A DNA stretch of 64,000 bases from Cherax quadricarinatus (taxonomy: Eukaryota > Arthropoda > Malacostraca > Decapoda > Parastacidae): contig NC_091307.1 of assembly GCF_038502225.1 (NCBI RefSeq), positions 20,040,032 through 20,104,031 of the forward strand. Direction: 5' to 3'. The notes under the pieces were generated by a model, which worked only from the letters and a program-made list of their open reading frames with translations, did no database searches and was not told the DNA's origin. The first letter of the stretch is position 1; each line of letters starts with the position of its first letter. Made by a program: the position numbers and the translations under genes. Of this stretch, positions 54,613 to 64,000 are shown in pieces.

Positions 54613-55628
54613 GTAAGTCACCAAGAACGTCTGGGCCGCAGACTAAACCAGGTAAACCTAACATCGTCTTGAAGACATTTTAGTAGGTAGTCATTTTACT
54701 GATATTTATCCCTTGTTCATTAAATATATGTCTTCTCTTTTGTCTCTTTTTTTGTGTGGTATATACTTTTGTGTGTCTCACCTGTGCGTCAGTAAATATA
54801 TACCTTCTTTGTCTTGTATCTTATTTGTGTGTCCTTAAGTATATGGCTTCTCTGTCTTCTCTTATCTGTGTGCGTGTGTCTGTACTCTACATAAACACTG
54901 TTCATTGAATACATTTATCTTTCTGTCGTGTGTAATCAGAGTAAATTGCAGGTAATACCTTTTACTTCAGTGTATTTCTTAATGTTTAATAGTAAAGCGT
55001 TTATATATATATATTGGTGTCGAGTGCTTTCTTTCGCATCTTGCAGTATGGATAAAGCGTAAAATGGATTCAAAGAATGAGACAACTCGCTATACAGAAT
55101 AATTTTTCATGACTTTCGTTTACGGTCTCTGAGTCTCCATCTCTTCCCGTCATTTGTGTAAACTTCGGCCATTAAACAATCGATCCTAGGGGAAAAAATA
55201 GTGATGTACAATGCAAGCATTCAGAGACTAAGCTTTAGGCTTTTCCAGAATGGTTTACAATTGGCTTGACACAAGAGTAATGGAAGGTATCAGCGATGAC
55301 AGTGTGCGGCAACTGCATGTTTGTCAGTGTGGGCGGGAGGACTTTTTTTAGGAACAGAGAGAGAGAGAGAGAGAATGGGGGAGATGATGAGGATGTGGTG
55401 TCCGAGTCAGACAGGGGAGCATAGTCACCATATACGGTTATTATTGTTGTTATTGCATTCATAGGGAGTGCCAAACTCGCAGCGGATACATGGCGCCTGG
55501 AGGAGATTTAAGGCATTCAGATTTGATTCAAGGAATTGGAGCTCAGGTCCACTTCCTTAGATCAAGAGCCCTTCACCAGCGTCAAGGGGGTCTCGGCAAA
55601 TGTTACTTGTAATCGAGTCGTTTGTGTC
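54613..55628. other. unassigned region, possibly intronic
   Basis: T-rich, with TGTGTGTC and (TA)n scraps and a (GA)n at 55358-55373. No partner exon was found for the candidate at 54544. Confidence 0.35.
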
Positions 55629-55745
55629 ACTCATCCCTGCCCCTAACTATCAAGCAGGTAACCTGTTATAACTCATCCCTGCCCATAACTATCAAGCAGG
55701 TAACCTGTTATAACTCATCCCTGCTCCTCACTACCAAGCAGGGGT
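55629..55745 (+). repeat. 42-bp tandem repeat, 2.7 copies
   Basis: ACTCATCCCTGCCCCTAACT, ATCAAGCAGGTAACCTGTTA recur at 55629, 55671 and 55713. The first two copies are nearly identical. Confidence 0.85.
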
Positions 55746-55942
55746 GTAACACGTGCGCTAAGAAATACAATAAGCATGCAAGGCTCAAGACTTCTAAATC
55801 AACAGGTGTCTGTCTACAAGAAGAATATTAAGGTCTTGCTCCTCATGGGTGGTGTCTTGAGGCTAGTGAGGGACTCTTATTCCAAGGAATTGAACCCGTC
55901 CTCCCTTTCCGTGGATCAAACTTGATTCATTCCTATTATCAT
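55746..55942. other. spacer
   Basis: Unique sequence with no supported feature. Confidence 0.3.
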
Positions 55943-56222
55943 GTGGGAGTTCGAACACGTGGATAGGGTAAAGTAATACTCACGTAGGCTGGTAGTATGT
56001 ATAATTACGGATAATGTGGAAGGGCGCCACAGCCGAACCTGCCTCTCTTGCTCACTCTCGTATAACTGACTGGCCGCCCACAGTACCCATATGTGAGGGG
56101 GGTCTTTGAATACTGCTGTGGTCAGCACAATATGAATACAGACAGTGACTCAGGCAGAGACGGTTGGTAGTGAGTCATCTACTGGTACACTGGTTACTGG
56201 TAACTGGTTACTACTACTGAGA
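55943..56222 (+). repeat. 275-bp dispersed repeat, old copy 3
   Basis: TGTGGGAGTTCGAACACGTG, ACTCACGTAGGCTGGTAGTA and CGGTTGGTAGTGAGTCATCT follow the order of the copies at 12.15 and 13.14 kb, with about 25 percent divergence by eye. It ends at TACTACTACTGAGACT. Confidence 0.65.
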
Positions 56223-56339
56223 CTATTCTCTGTACTCATCATGATCCTTTCGGGTTTATCTCTAATAATAATAGCAACAACAACAGCAGGGTCTTGCAGA
56301 CTGTTGCTGGAAACATCATTAACCTGACTAAATTGGTCT

Positions 56340-56400
56340 TCGACCAAGAAGTCTGGTCATAGATCAAGTCGCGGAGGCGATGGTCTCCTACATTTTACTT
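56340..56400 (+). mobile_element. CR1-like LINE 3' end scrap
   Basis: AGAAGTCTGGTCATAGATCA and AGTCGCGGAGGCGATGGTCT resemble the GAGGCCTGGTCGTGGACCGG / GGGGGCGTTGAT end of the family. Confidence 0.4.
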
Positions 56401-56407
56401 TAGTCGG

Positions 56408-56436
56408 TTATCCCCTACATCACCTGTAGGGGATAA
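56408..56436. repeat. 12-bp perfect hairpin
   Basis: TTATCCCCTACA, loop TCACC, TGTAGGGGATAA. No function can be assigned; it lies next to a LINE scrap. Confidence 0.8.
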
Positions 56437-57096
56437 GCTGCCTTTCGCTGCCCGCCCACTCGGAATCAAGCTTAAAGATCCAGTTCTTCCATGCCCCTCC
56501 TATTTACTAGTGCATCTGGGTTTAGCTGCAATTTCAACTTTGATCTTAAATTCTAACAGCTTTTTTTTTTTTGTTCTACATCTCACTGAATTATATCTAA
56601 GGCCTTAACCTCTTTTCATTTCAGTGCTTCTAAAACCCAACTGAAGCTATTACTGTAATGCCACTGTTCCTAGCGTCCACTCCTAGCCACTATACCGGTG
56701 TTAGTGATGTAACTTTTCACAACCTTTAGCTTCGTGGTAGCATTCTTTGCCGCACTACCTAGTGGAACCTAGCAGTATCGGGCCGTGGCTCTCGCTCGCG
56801 ATGACACGCACCGATATCATTGCGTGCCACGAGGATATCGCTCACAGATCGCTCATTACGGCGAAGTAACGGCCAGAGCCGAGGAATTTACCACAATTGA
56901 AGTCACCTGTGCTGATGGGAATCAGGCTTAACCTGTGTTGTTGTAAAGAGGAAGACGCTTGTCGTATGTTAAGGGAGTCCAGAGGAAACACTGCCAGGCG
57001 GTCTCTTTGATGCTTTACACGACAAAGCCTTTTAACATGAGCTTTAATCTTGCTTTGATTTGTGTGAGTGTTGGGAATTTTTCGTGAATTTGTTAC
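56437..57096. other. unassigned region
   Basis: Unique sequence with a T-run at 56561. No coding signal is supported. Confidence 0.35.
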
Positions 57097-57245
57097 CAAA
57101 AGAGGTTTCACATGCTTTGTACGGGAAGAATGCTTTTTGATTCTGCACAACAGTGTCTAAAGGGTTTTGACATGCATTGTGTGGACATGATGTTGTTGGG
57201 ATGTCTGCAAGAGTGTCCAAAAGAGTTTGAAATGCATTGTGTGGG
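57097..57245 (+). repeat. about 60-bp degenerate tandem repeat
   Basis: TTTGACATGCATTGTGTGG recurs at 57166 and as TTTGAAATGCATTGTGTGG at 57227, with an older TTTCACATGCTTTGTACGG at 57105. AGTGTCTAAA/AGTGTCCAAA words mark the unit ends. Confidence 0.6.
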
Positions 57246-57974
57246 GTAAGTCACTTGTTTTATATTCATGGCTAGCGTCCATGCGGGCCGAAGTGTGTTG
57301 AGAGTTGGAGCTTGTTGACAGAAGTTTGCCCAGTTGGTCTTGGCTGTAGTTGCTTATCGTAACAGTAACAATAATCTTTATTTCTACAGGTACATGTACA
57401 AGGTATACAGGCCTGGCTGACATCAGAGACATACTACTATATAGAAAGCCTTGTTATGCAGGGTACTTCAAGCAAATTAGGTCAGTTTTGTCCCAGGATG
57501 CGACCCACACCAGTCGACTAACACCCAGGTACCTATTTTACTGATAGGTGAACATGGACAGCAGGTGTCTTAAGCAAACATGTCCTAATGTTTCCAGCCG
57601 TACCCCTGTACCTCAGTGTGTGAGCTGAGTGCCCAGCAATCGAGCTGTGGAACACATGTATGCCTACAGTCCCTCTCCGCTTCACCTGTGTGAAGAGTTT
57701 CTCAATGGTTTGGCTGAGACAGTTTTCTTTAGTAACAAGCATCCTTTGTACCGCTGGTCCGAGGAAGTAATAACGTGTTCTAGCTCATCTCTTCCTTTGT
57801 TAGTGCGAGGCATTGTTGCTGAGGGAAAACTGAGAAACGAGTTTACCTGTCGAGCACAACCTCAGCACACTAAAGAAGGTATTCTCAGATCAACCTGATG
57901 ACCGACAACCTCTAATTTGAACAGACGTTGGAGGGTTACGTATACTGACAGACGAACACACCTTTGAAAATTTG
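57246..57974. other. unassigned region
   Basis: No recognised element. CAGGTACATGTACAAGGTATACAGGCC near 57389 resembles other dispersed sequence words, but I cannot place it. Confidence 0.35.
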
Positions 57975-58130
57975 GATGCTTCTGGTTTCCCCAGCGTATG
58001 CACCACAGCCCGACTGATCAGGAGCTCACTAGAGGAAATTATCATGTTCTCTCTTGAACACAGCTAGGGGGTTGTATTGGTAATTTCCCTTGAGTGAAGG
58101 GTGTTGAATATTACTGGTCCCTTTACACTT
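57975..58130 (-). mobile_element. CR1-like LINE C-terminal relic
   Basis: GCACCACAGCCCGACTGATC, TCTCTTGAACACAGCTAGGG and GTGTTGAATATTACTGGTCC follow the reverse order of the young family end, diverged. Confidence 0.65.
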
Positions 58131-58208
58131 TTAAGAGGGAGGATTGCATGTGCTCACACACACGGAATATTCTGCTTCACGTGGCTTCTTACGTCGTTTA
58201 TATCCCGG

Positions 58209-58209
<1 letters not shown>

Positions 58210-58274
<65 letters not shown>
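58210..58274. repeat. (TG)n microsatellite
   Basis: Pure TG, about 65 bp. Frames crossing it give Cys-Val runs. Confidence 0.95.
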
Positions 58275-58276
<2 letters not shown>

Positions 58277-59630
58277 GTGGTGGGTATCCAGCTTCATTTG
58301 TTCACATTATGCGGCCTTCCGGACTTGGGGGCACCGCGGTCTTTGAAGACACGGTACTGCCATCGTTCCCTTGGCACCCAGAGGTAGTTGGGGCACTGGC
58401 AGGAGCCCCACACCGAGACCAAACACACTTGGTGACACATCAACTTGACAGTCTCATGACTGCCCATTTCCTTTGCAAATTGATGCACATAAAGATGCAT
58501 TTTCTCATGCTCTTGCAGTCTAGTTGTAATTTTTTTAATTGTTTATTGATGATTCAGGTGTTTGTTCATTGATTAATTTTGCGTTGACTAATTTATCTTT
58601 GTGTTGACTGATACGTTTGTGTGCTTGCCTATTTGTTAATTTAGTGATTTGTTTGTATAATTCGCGCACTGATAAGACGCATCATAATTACAAGTACAAA
58701 ATCAATATGCCACGTCAATAATGAGATTTTAAAGCCCCTTAAGTTGAGTTTATATATTTTCCCCCTTGGGATGTGTGTTTGTACGTGCGTGTGTTGCGAG
58801 GCAGTGTGAGAGGTATGCGCGGGTGTGGCACCGTGACAGTTAGTGGCACTATCAGTGACACTTGTGAGCCACAAGGTGGGGAATGAGTTAAGGCGTGGAG
58901 GGGCTTATCTGGCAGATTATGCTCACGTTTCCACTCAGTAGGAAAAACTAATACAGATGTTCTTTACTGGCTATCAAATTAGAAGAATCCAAACAAATTA
59001 CCGAGGGAGAGGGGACTACTCGAGGCTCCTGACAGACATGTCAGTTGCCCATTTTTAGTTCTCAAAATGGCTAAGACTCACTGGAGACTTATTTCCCCTC
59101 TAGGTCTGTCATGCTGCGATGCGTTGTAAATCTCATTGCCAAGTGTAAAGCCATATGTCTTCTTCTCTGGCATTCTTCCATGCCGGATCTGATGGCCGTT
59201 TAGCGTATAATTTTAGTTAGGGAGAGTCTGAGTGTCGGTGATGCGTGGCTGGCTGTGATGGATATGACAGATGGATGAAGGTAGCTAAGGTATAGAGTGC
59301 TGTAGTTATGCTGGGATGTGCTGGTGTTAAGATGATGTTAGTGGTGCTGAGGTCATGGTTGTGCTATAATGCTTATGCATAGCAAGAGTGTTGGTGCTCA
59401 GGGGTGCTGATAGTGTTTACCTGCTGGTGAAGAGAGTTTGTATTCTAGTGTAATAGTGAACAAGAGTAACTAAAGTACGTATATACTTTTGTTGTTTTGT
59501 TATGCACAGACATTATTAAAGTGACGAATGATTGGGACTAAATACAAAACTACAAACTCAAATAATCTCTTTAAAGAACGGCAGGCATCATTCACAGTGT
59601 AGGATACCCCAGTGATCTTCACTTTTCTTC
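58275..59630. other. unassigned region
   Basis: No RT motif, array or dispersed repeat recognised. Loose GATGTTAGTGGTGCTGAGG words lie at 59270-59420. No gene is supported. Confidence 0.35.
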
Positions 59631-59631
59631 T

Positions 59632-59722
59632 TTGTATAGGACTGATGAAGCCACTGTGTGGCGAAGCGTTTCCACAATAAAGATACCCAAGTGTTGCAAA
59701 TGTGTCTGATTTATCAAGGGCA
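59632..59722 (+). ncRNA. hammerhead-like motif with intact CUGAUGA core
   Basis: CUGAUGA is at 59642-59648, with an extra A at 59649. Stem II GCCAC/GUGGC with loop UGU spans 59650-59662 and is perfectly paired. GAA is at 59663, GCGUU to 59670, then UCC and ACAA (59671-59677). UCC pairs with GGA (59639-59641) and ACAA with UUGU (59632-59635), leaving an AUA bulge. GUU would be the cleavage-type triplet. This copy and the one at 6968 keep the full seven-base core; the extra A is the main departure from a canonical hammerhead. Confidence 0.55.
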
Positions 59723-59769
59723 GAACAAGTGGAGCAAGAATAACTTACCATCAAGGGCTTAGCTGAAAT

Positions 59770-59850
59770 GTTCAGGTTGTCAACCTGGTTTGGTCTGAGA
59801 TCTCGCCATGGGAGCGATGATTCCTAGAGCCATCAACAAGTAGGTATTCG
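59770..59850 (+). mobile_element. CR1-like LINE 3' end scrap
   Basis: CCTGGTTTGGTCTGAGATCT, GGGAGCGATGATTCCTAGAG and CCATCAACAAGTAGGTATTC resemble the old subfamily end seen at 38225-38345. Confidence 0.5.
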
Positions 59851-59957
59851 AATATAATAGGTGGTAAATGGTACGTAGGCGAGCATCTGTTTTATCTAAA
59901 GTACTTGAAGGTTACTTAGGTGTCTCGTGTTGATGTTATGACGTGGATTAATTTTTA

Positions 59958-60737
<780 letters not shown>

Positions 60738-60990
60738 GTTACGAGAGTCTTTCTATTCCCGGAGCCAAGCTCGTCTGGTGCTAGCCTGATCAACCAGATT
60801 GTTGCTGCTGGTGACCTGCTGCCCCACATATCCCTCCAAGTCTGGTTGATTTGACACCTGGTGAAGATACTTGTCCAGTTTCCTCTTGAAGACTTCTAGG
60901 AAGAAGCACTCCAACCAGGATTTTTTAATCAGGAATGGTTGCCATCTATTTTTCAAGTTCTCTTTTCAAGATGGTCATTGAAACCTTTAT
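60738..60990 (-). mobile_element. CR1-like LINE C-terminal relic
   Basis: AGCCAAGCTCGTCTGGTGCT, AACCAGATTGTTGCTGCTGG and GTCTGGTTGATTTGACACCT are the reverse of the older subfamily end. In frame, FKRKLDKYLHQVSNQPDLEG matches FKRELDRYLKSVPDQPGCGS. Confidence 0.75.
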
Positions 60991-61334
60991 CCTCTTGTAT
61001 TTATTTTATCCCTCTTTTTATTACAGCTATTTCTTACAGTCTGATGTAACTCCCACTTTCTTATAGATTAATTTCACTTTTCAGATTTGTAAATATTTGT
61101 TCCATTATATTCCTGGTGTATGAGTACAGTTTTAGGAGGGGAGAAGATTTATCTATCGAAAGTACAAATGACTTGGACTCTCATCATTAGTAAATTAAAA
61201 AAAAAAGCACGTACTGTAGACAGAGGAAGCGATTTTAAAGACGTGCACATAGCAGACCTTTATTAGGAAATGTTCCTGTGTCTGCATGTCTTAAACATGC
61301 TTACTTCCTGTCTCTCTCACAGTGGTATCATTAC
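60991..61334. other. unassigned AT-rich spacer
   Basis: No supported feature. An A-run is at 61197. Confidence 0.35.
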
Positions 61335-61665
61335 TCTGGTATATTCTGCACACGAAAATCGCTCCCTGTAAAAGGAAGAGGCTTGGTATATCGTGGAAAA
61401 GAGCCCTAATGAATAGCAGGAGTGTGTTGTAAGCACACTAAGAGATAACTCAATATGTGTACAAAGGGAGATTATCAACAGACCCCCCTAGCTGTCTTCA
61501 GGAGGGAACTAGGTAAATTCCTCACATCACCTCCTAATTAACCAGGCTGTGATGCACACATTAGACTAATTGCGGCTAACACCAATAGCGGCTTGATCAG
61601 GTCATCCACCGGGAGTCCTGTTCTGAGACCGGGCCGCGGGGGCGTCTAGGTAAACTCCAGGTAAG
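61335..61665 (+). pseudogene. diverged CR1-like LINE C-terminal region
   Basis: TTCTGCACACGAAAATCGCT, AACAGACCCCCCTAGCTGTC, AACCAGGCTGTGATGCACAC and GAGACCGGGCCGCGGGGGCG, then the tail CTAGGTAAACTCCAGGTAA. The order equals the young copy, with many stops. Confidence 0.75.
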
Positions 61666-61755
61666 CACCATTCGTATGTACCGTACGTAAATTGCTGTTA
61701 TTGTGTATGTGGTGCCTTCAGCACTGGTTCTCTACGTGTGTGTAGACAGTACTAT

Positions 61756-61926
61756 GTTGGTTTAGAAAGACACGTAAGCAAACACTATAACATATTTATT
61801 AGAAAACGTTTCGGTCCTGGGACCTTGATCACTTCTAACGATGTTAGAAGTGATCAAGGTCCCAGGACCGAAACGTTTTCTAATAAATATGTTATAGTGT
61901 TTGCTTACGTGTCTTTCTAAACCAAC
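61756..61926. repeat. perfect palindrome, 84-bp arms, made of hammerhead-like units
   Basis: 61756-61839 is the exact reverse complement of 61843-61926, with GAT between. The right arm on plus holds stem I UUAGAA (61844-61849), GUGAUCAA, stem II GGUCC/GGACC with loop CA (61858-61869), GAA, ACGU, U, then UUCUAA (61878-61883). UUAGAA and UUCUAA pair fully. The left arm is the same motif on minus. C3 is G and G8 is C here. Confidence 0.9.
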
Positions 61927-61964
61927 TTGTCGGTATTTATTACCAAGGTTTATACCACAGTACT

Positions 61965-62034
61965 ATGTATTCACCTGTATGTGGTTGCAGGAGTCGATTC
62001 ACAACTCCTCTGTGTGCGTGTGTGTGTGTGTGTG
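61965..62034 (-). mobile_element. LINE 3' tail relic
   Basis: TATTCACCTGTATGTGGTTG and CAGGAGTCGATTCACAACTC are the reverse of the tail at 20604-20716. A (TG)n at 62012-62034 follows. Confidence 0.5.
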
Positions 62035-62492
62035 TAAATATGTACATTTGTGTATTCACTTGACTATGCACATGTGTATTTATACGAGTGTATATGAATG
62101 TGCATATCTCTCCTTAATAAATTAAAGTATTTAATGCAGCCTAGCCATGCTTAGCTAATTTGGTTCATCCTACATTTAGTGGATGTTGCTTAAGTACAAG
62201 TGAAGTAAACTTTGTTTCATGATGTTCAAGCTGGTTATCAGCTTCCTCAGTTTTCGACAGATGCTACACTCGGAAATTCTGGTGTCGTCAGCACAGGATG
62301 TTACTCTCTTAGCTTTATTTGCAGGAGTTGAGCTTCGACTTCTAGCGGCTGGGCTTTCCGTGTAAGCGTGTGCACTTGCATCTGTGTATTAGTAAATTTG
62401 AGTGTGCACGTAAATTATGTGATAGTGTCAGTGAGTACAGTTACGAAATACTCTCAGATTCGGTGGTCCAAGACTCAACATATTTCCTGCAG
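62035..62492. other. unassigned region
   Basis: AT-rich with GTGTATTTATACGAGTGTAT-like words. A faint LINE tail trace lies near 62325-62355. Nothing stronger is seen. Confidence 0.35.
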
Positions 62493-63110
62493 GTTACCTG
62501 GAGGTTATTCCGGGGATCAACGCCCCCGCGGCCCGGTCCATGACCAGGCTTCCCGATGGATCAGGGCCTGATCAACTAGGCTGTTACTGCTGGCCGCACG
62601 CAGTCCAACGTACGAGCCACAGCCCGGCTGATCCGGCACTGACTTTAGGTATCTGTCCAGCTCTCTCTTGAAGGCAGCCAGGGGTTTATTGGCAATTCCC
62701 CTAATGCTTGATGGGAGGCTGTTGAACAGTCTTGGGCCCCGGACACTTATGGTGTTTTCCCTTAGTGTACCAATAGCGCCCCTACTTTTAATTGGGGGCA
62801 TTTTGCATCGCCTGCCCAGTCTTTTACTTTCGTAGGGAGTGATTTCTGTGTGCAGGTTTGGGACCACTCATTCCAGGATTTTCCAAGTGTAGATTATGAT
62901 ATATCTCTCCCTCCTGCGTTCCAACGAGTACAAGTCAAGTGCTTCCAAGCGTTCCCAGTAGTTAAGTTGCTTGACAGAACTTATACGTGCAGTAAAGGAT
63001 CTCTGTACACTCTCTAGATCTGCGATTTCACCTGCTTTGAATGGAGATGTTAATGTACAGCAGTATTCCAGCCTAGAGAGAACAAGTGATTTGAAAAGTA
63101 TCATCATTGA
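62493..63110 (-). mobile_element. CR1-like LINE, 5'-truncated young copy
   Basis: A minus-strand copy near-identical to 3536-4147. Frames 62868-63107 (MMILFKSLVLSRLEYCCTL onward) and 62517-62867 (to WSWTGPRGR) would be one ORF but are split by an in-frame TGA at about 62867 (GGA to TGA). The 5' end stops abruptly at 63110, where another LINE fragment of opposite strand begins. Confidence 0.85.
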
Positions 63111-63318
63111 AATGTTGCCGGAATTAAGAGGGAACTTTTCAAGAAGCTGGACAGCTTTCTAGTGTAACAGATCAACCGGGTTGTGATGGCTGTGTAGACC
63201 TGCGGGTCGTTAGTACGAAGAGCCTGGTTGACCAGGCGATCAACAAGAAAGCCTGCTCTCAAGCTGGGCTGCAGGAAGGTAGAGGAGACCTCGAAACTGG
63301 TCACAGGTAAAGCACATG
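63111..63318 (+). mobile_element. CR1-like LINE 3' end, older subfamily
   Basis: TTCAAGAAGCTGGACAGCTT, CAGATCAACCGGGTTGTGAT, GAAGAGCCTGGTTGACCAGG and CGAAACTGGTCACAGGTAAA mark the end and tail. It is joined head-to-head with the young copy on its left. Confidence 0.7.
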
Positions 63319-63914
63319 ATTGGGGCGACGGTAATTTAGTTAGACAGTTAAGTAGTGTGCGGGTGTGAGAGTGAGGGCGGTCGCAACACCAGCGACACGC
63401 TACATACCACTAAACACGCTACGATGACCTGCCCCCTTCACGCCCTTCTCCATTCTTTTCCCCCTCCTTCCCCCACCATCTCGCCACGCCCCCTGCTGGC
63501 CACCGTGGTGACGCTGACATAAATTGTGGCACCCGACATGATTACCAGAGGGTGAGGGTGGTTCTGTATGGCTTAGTCTTCCTTCTACCATGCTATACTC
63601 GCCTCTTGTTCCACAAATGGCAGGGCTTTATAACAAGTACCTTATCCATTCTTCCTCTTCATCTAGAGATGGCGGAAATAACAGGAAGTACCCTGTTTTT
63701 TCTTTCACTTGTTCCAGGGATGACGGGGTTTATAACAACTTTTCTGTACATTAAACTGATTTCTTTATTTAATTGTTCCACTTGGTTGCTTTGGCGATTG
63801 TATCCTGTTGTTCCACTCCCCTGACTGTTGTTTAATATTCCTGGCTGTTGTTACACACCCATAACTGTTCTTTCATATTCCTAGGTATTGCTCCACATCC
63901 CTGACTGTAGTTCC
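63319..63914. other. unassigned region
   Basis: Weakly repeated TGACTGTTGTTCCACAC-like words at 63795-63920. Short frames lack domains. Confidence 0.35.
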
Positions 63915-64000
63915 ACACGTCTACCTGGAGAGTGATTTGAGTGATTCGATGGCCTGACTAACCAGGCTGTTGGTACCAACCACACAAAATCCAGCATAAG
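63915..64000 (-). mobile_element. CR1-like LINE relic at window edge
   Basis: GATGGCCTGACTAACCAGGC, TGTTGGTACCAACCACACAA and AATCCAGCATA resemble the reverse of the SSNSLVDQA / YVGLRAA region. The window ends inside it. Confidence 0.4.

Overview
This window looks like repeat-dominated eukaryotic nuclear DNA, most likely from a decapod crustacean (a crayfish- or shrimp-like genome). The reasons are the very long (TA)n, (TC)n and (TG)n arrays, the many non-LTR retrotransposon copies, and several dispersed repeats whose wording I associate with decapod genomes. The taxon call is from pattern memory, not a search. There is no operon structure and no convincing multi-exon host gene. The best host-gene hint is a short ATG exon with a strong splice donor near 54.54 kb. 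Almost every long open frame is either a LINE reading frame or an artefact of a short tandem repeat.

Layout. 0-7 kb: tRNA-like SINE copies, a 1.48-kb block present twice (419-1896 and 4437-5915), and between the copies a CR1-like LINE with a long reverse-transcriptase (RT) frame (2735-4120). 6-13 kb: stem-loop relics, minisatellites (41, 25, about 55 and 20 bp units), a (TC)n tract, LINE tails and two direct copies of a 275-bp repeat. 14-24 kb: (TA)n arrays carrying four copies of a short inverted-repeat element (MITE-like), tRNA-derived SINEs, and an almost intact RTE-like LINE on the minus strand (17587-20516) with endonuclease and RT domains and one frameshift. 24-31 kb: LINE relics and long featureless stretches. 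31.7-32.6 kb: a second CR1-like copy with a perfect 94-bp-arm palindrome inside it. 33-42 kb: LINE relics of three families, an LTR-like 415-bp unit carrying hammerhead-like stem-loops, and a dispersed repeat split by a jockey-like LINE. 44-46 kb and 62-63 kb: minus-strand copies of the same CR1-like family. 48.9-49.5 kb: a 32-bp minisatellite with a 96-bp higher-order pattern. 51-64 kb: more LINE relics, simple repeats and a perfect 84-bp-arm palindrome made from the hammerhead-like element.

The most interesting signal is a dispersed family of short RNA-like motifs. I count about a dozen copies, in both orientations. Each reads as stem I, a core like CUGAUGA, a short stem II, GAAA, a self-complementary ACGU, a GUC or GUU cleavage-type triplet, and stem I again. 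Stem I and stem II keep their pairing while their sequences change between copies. This is the layout of a type-I hammerhead ribozyme with a minimal stem III. The core is not fully canonical: there is one extra A before stem II, and the C3 and G8 positions vary. Penelope-like elements and retrozymes are known carriers of such ribozymes, so that is the leading explanation.

The mobile elements are layered. LINE 3' ends sit inside the short inverted-repeat element, a LINE splits another repeat, and LINE copies lie in low-complexity tracts. The order of insertion can be partly read from these nestings.
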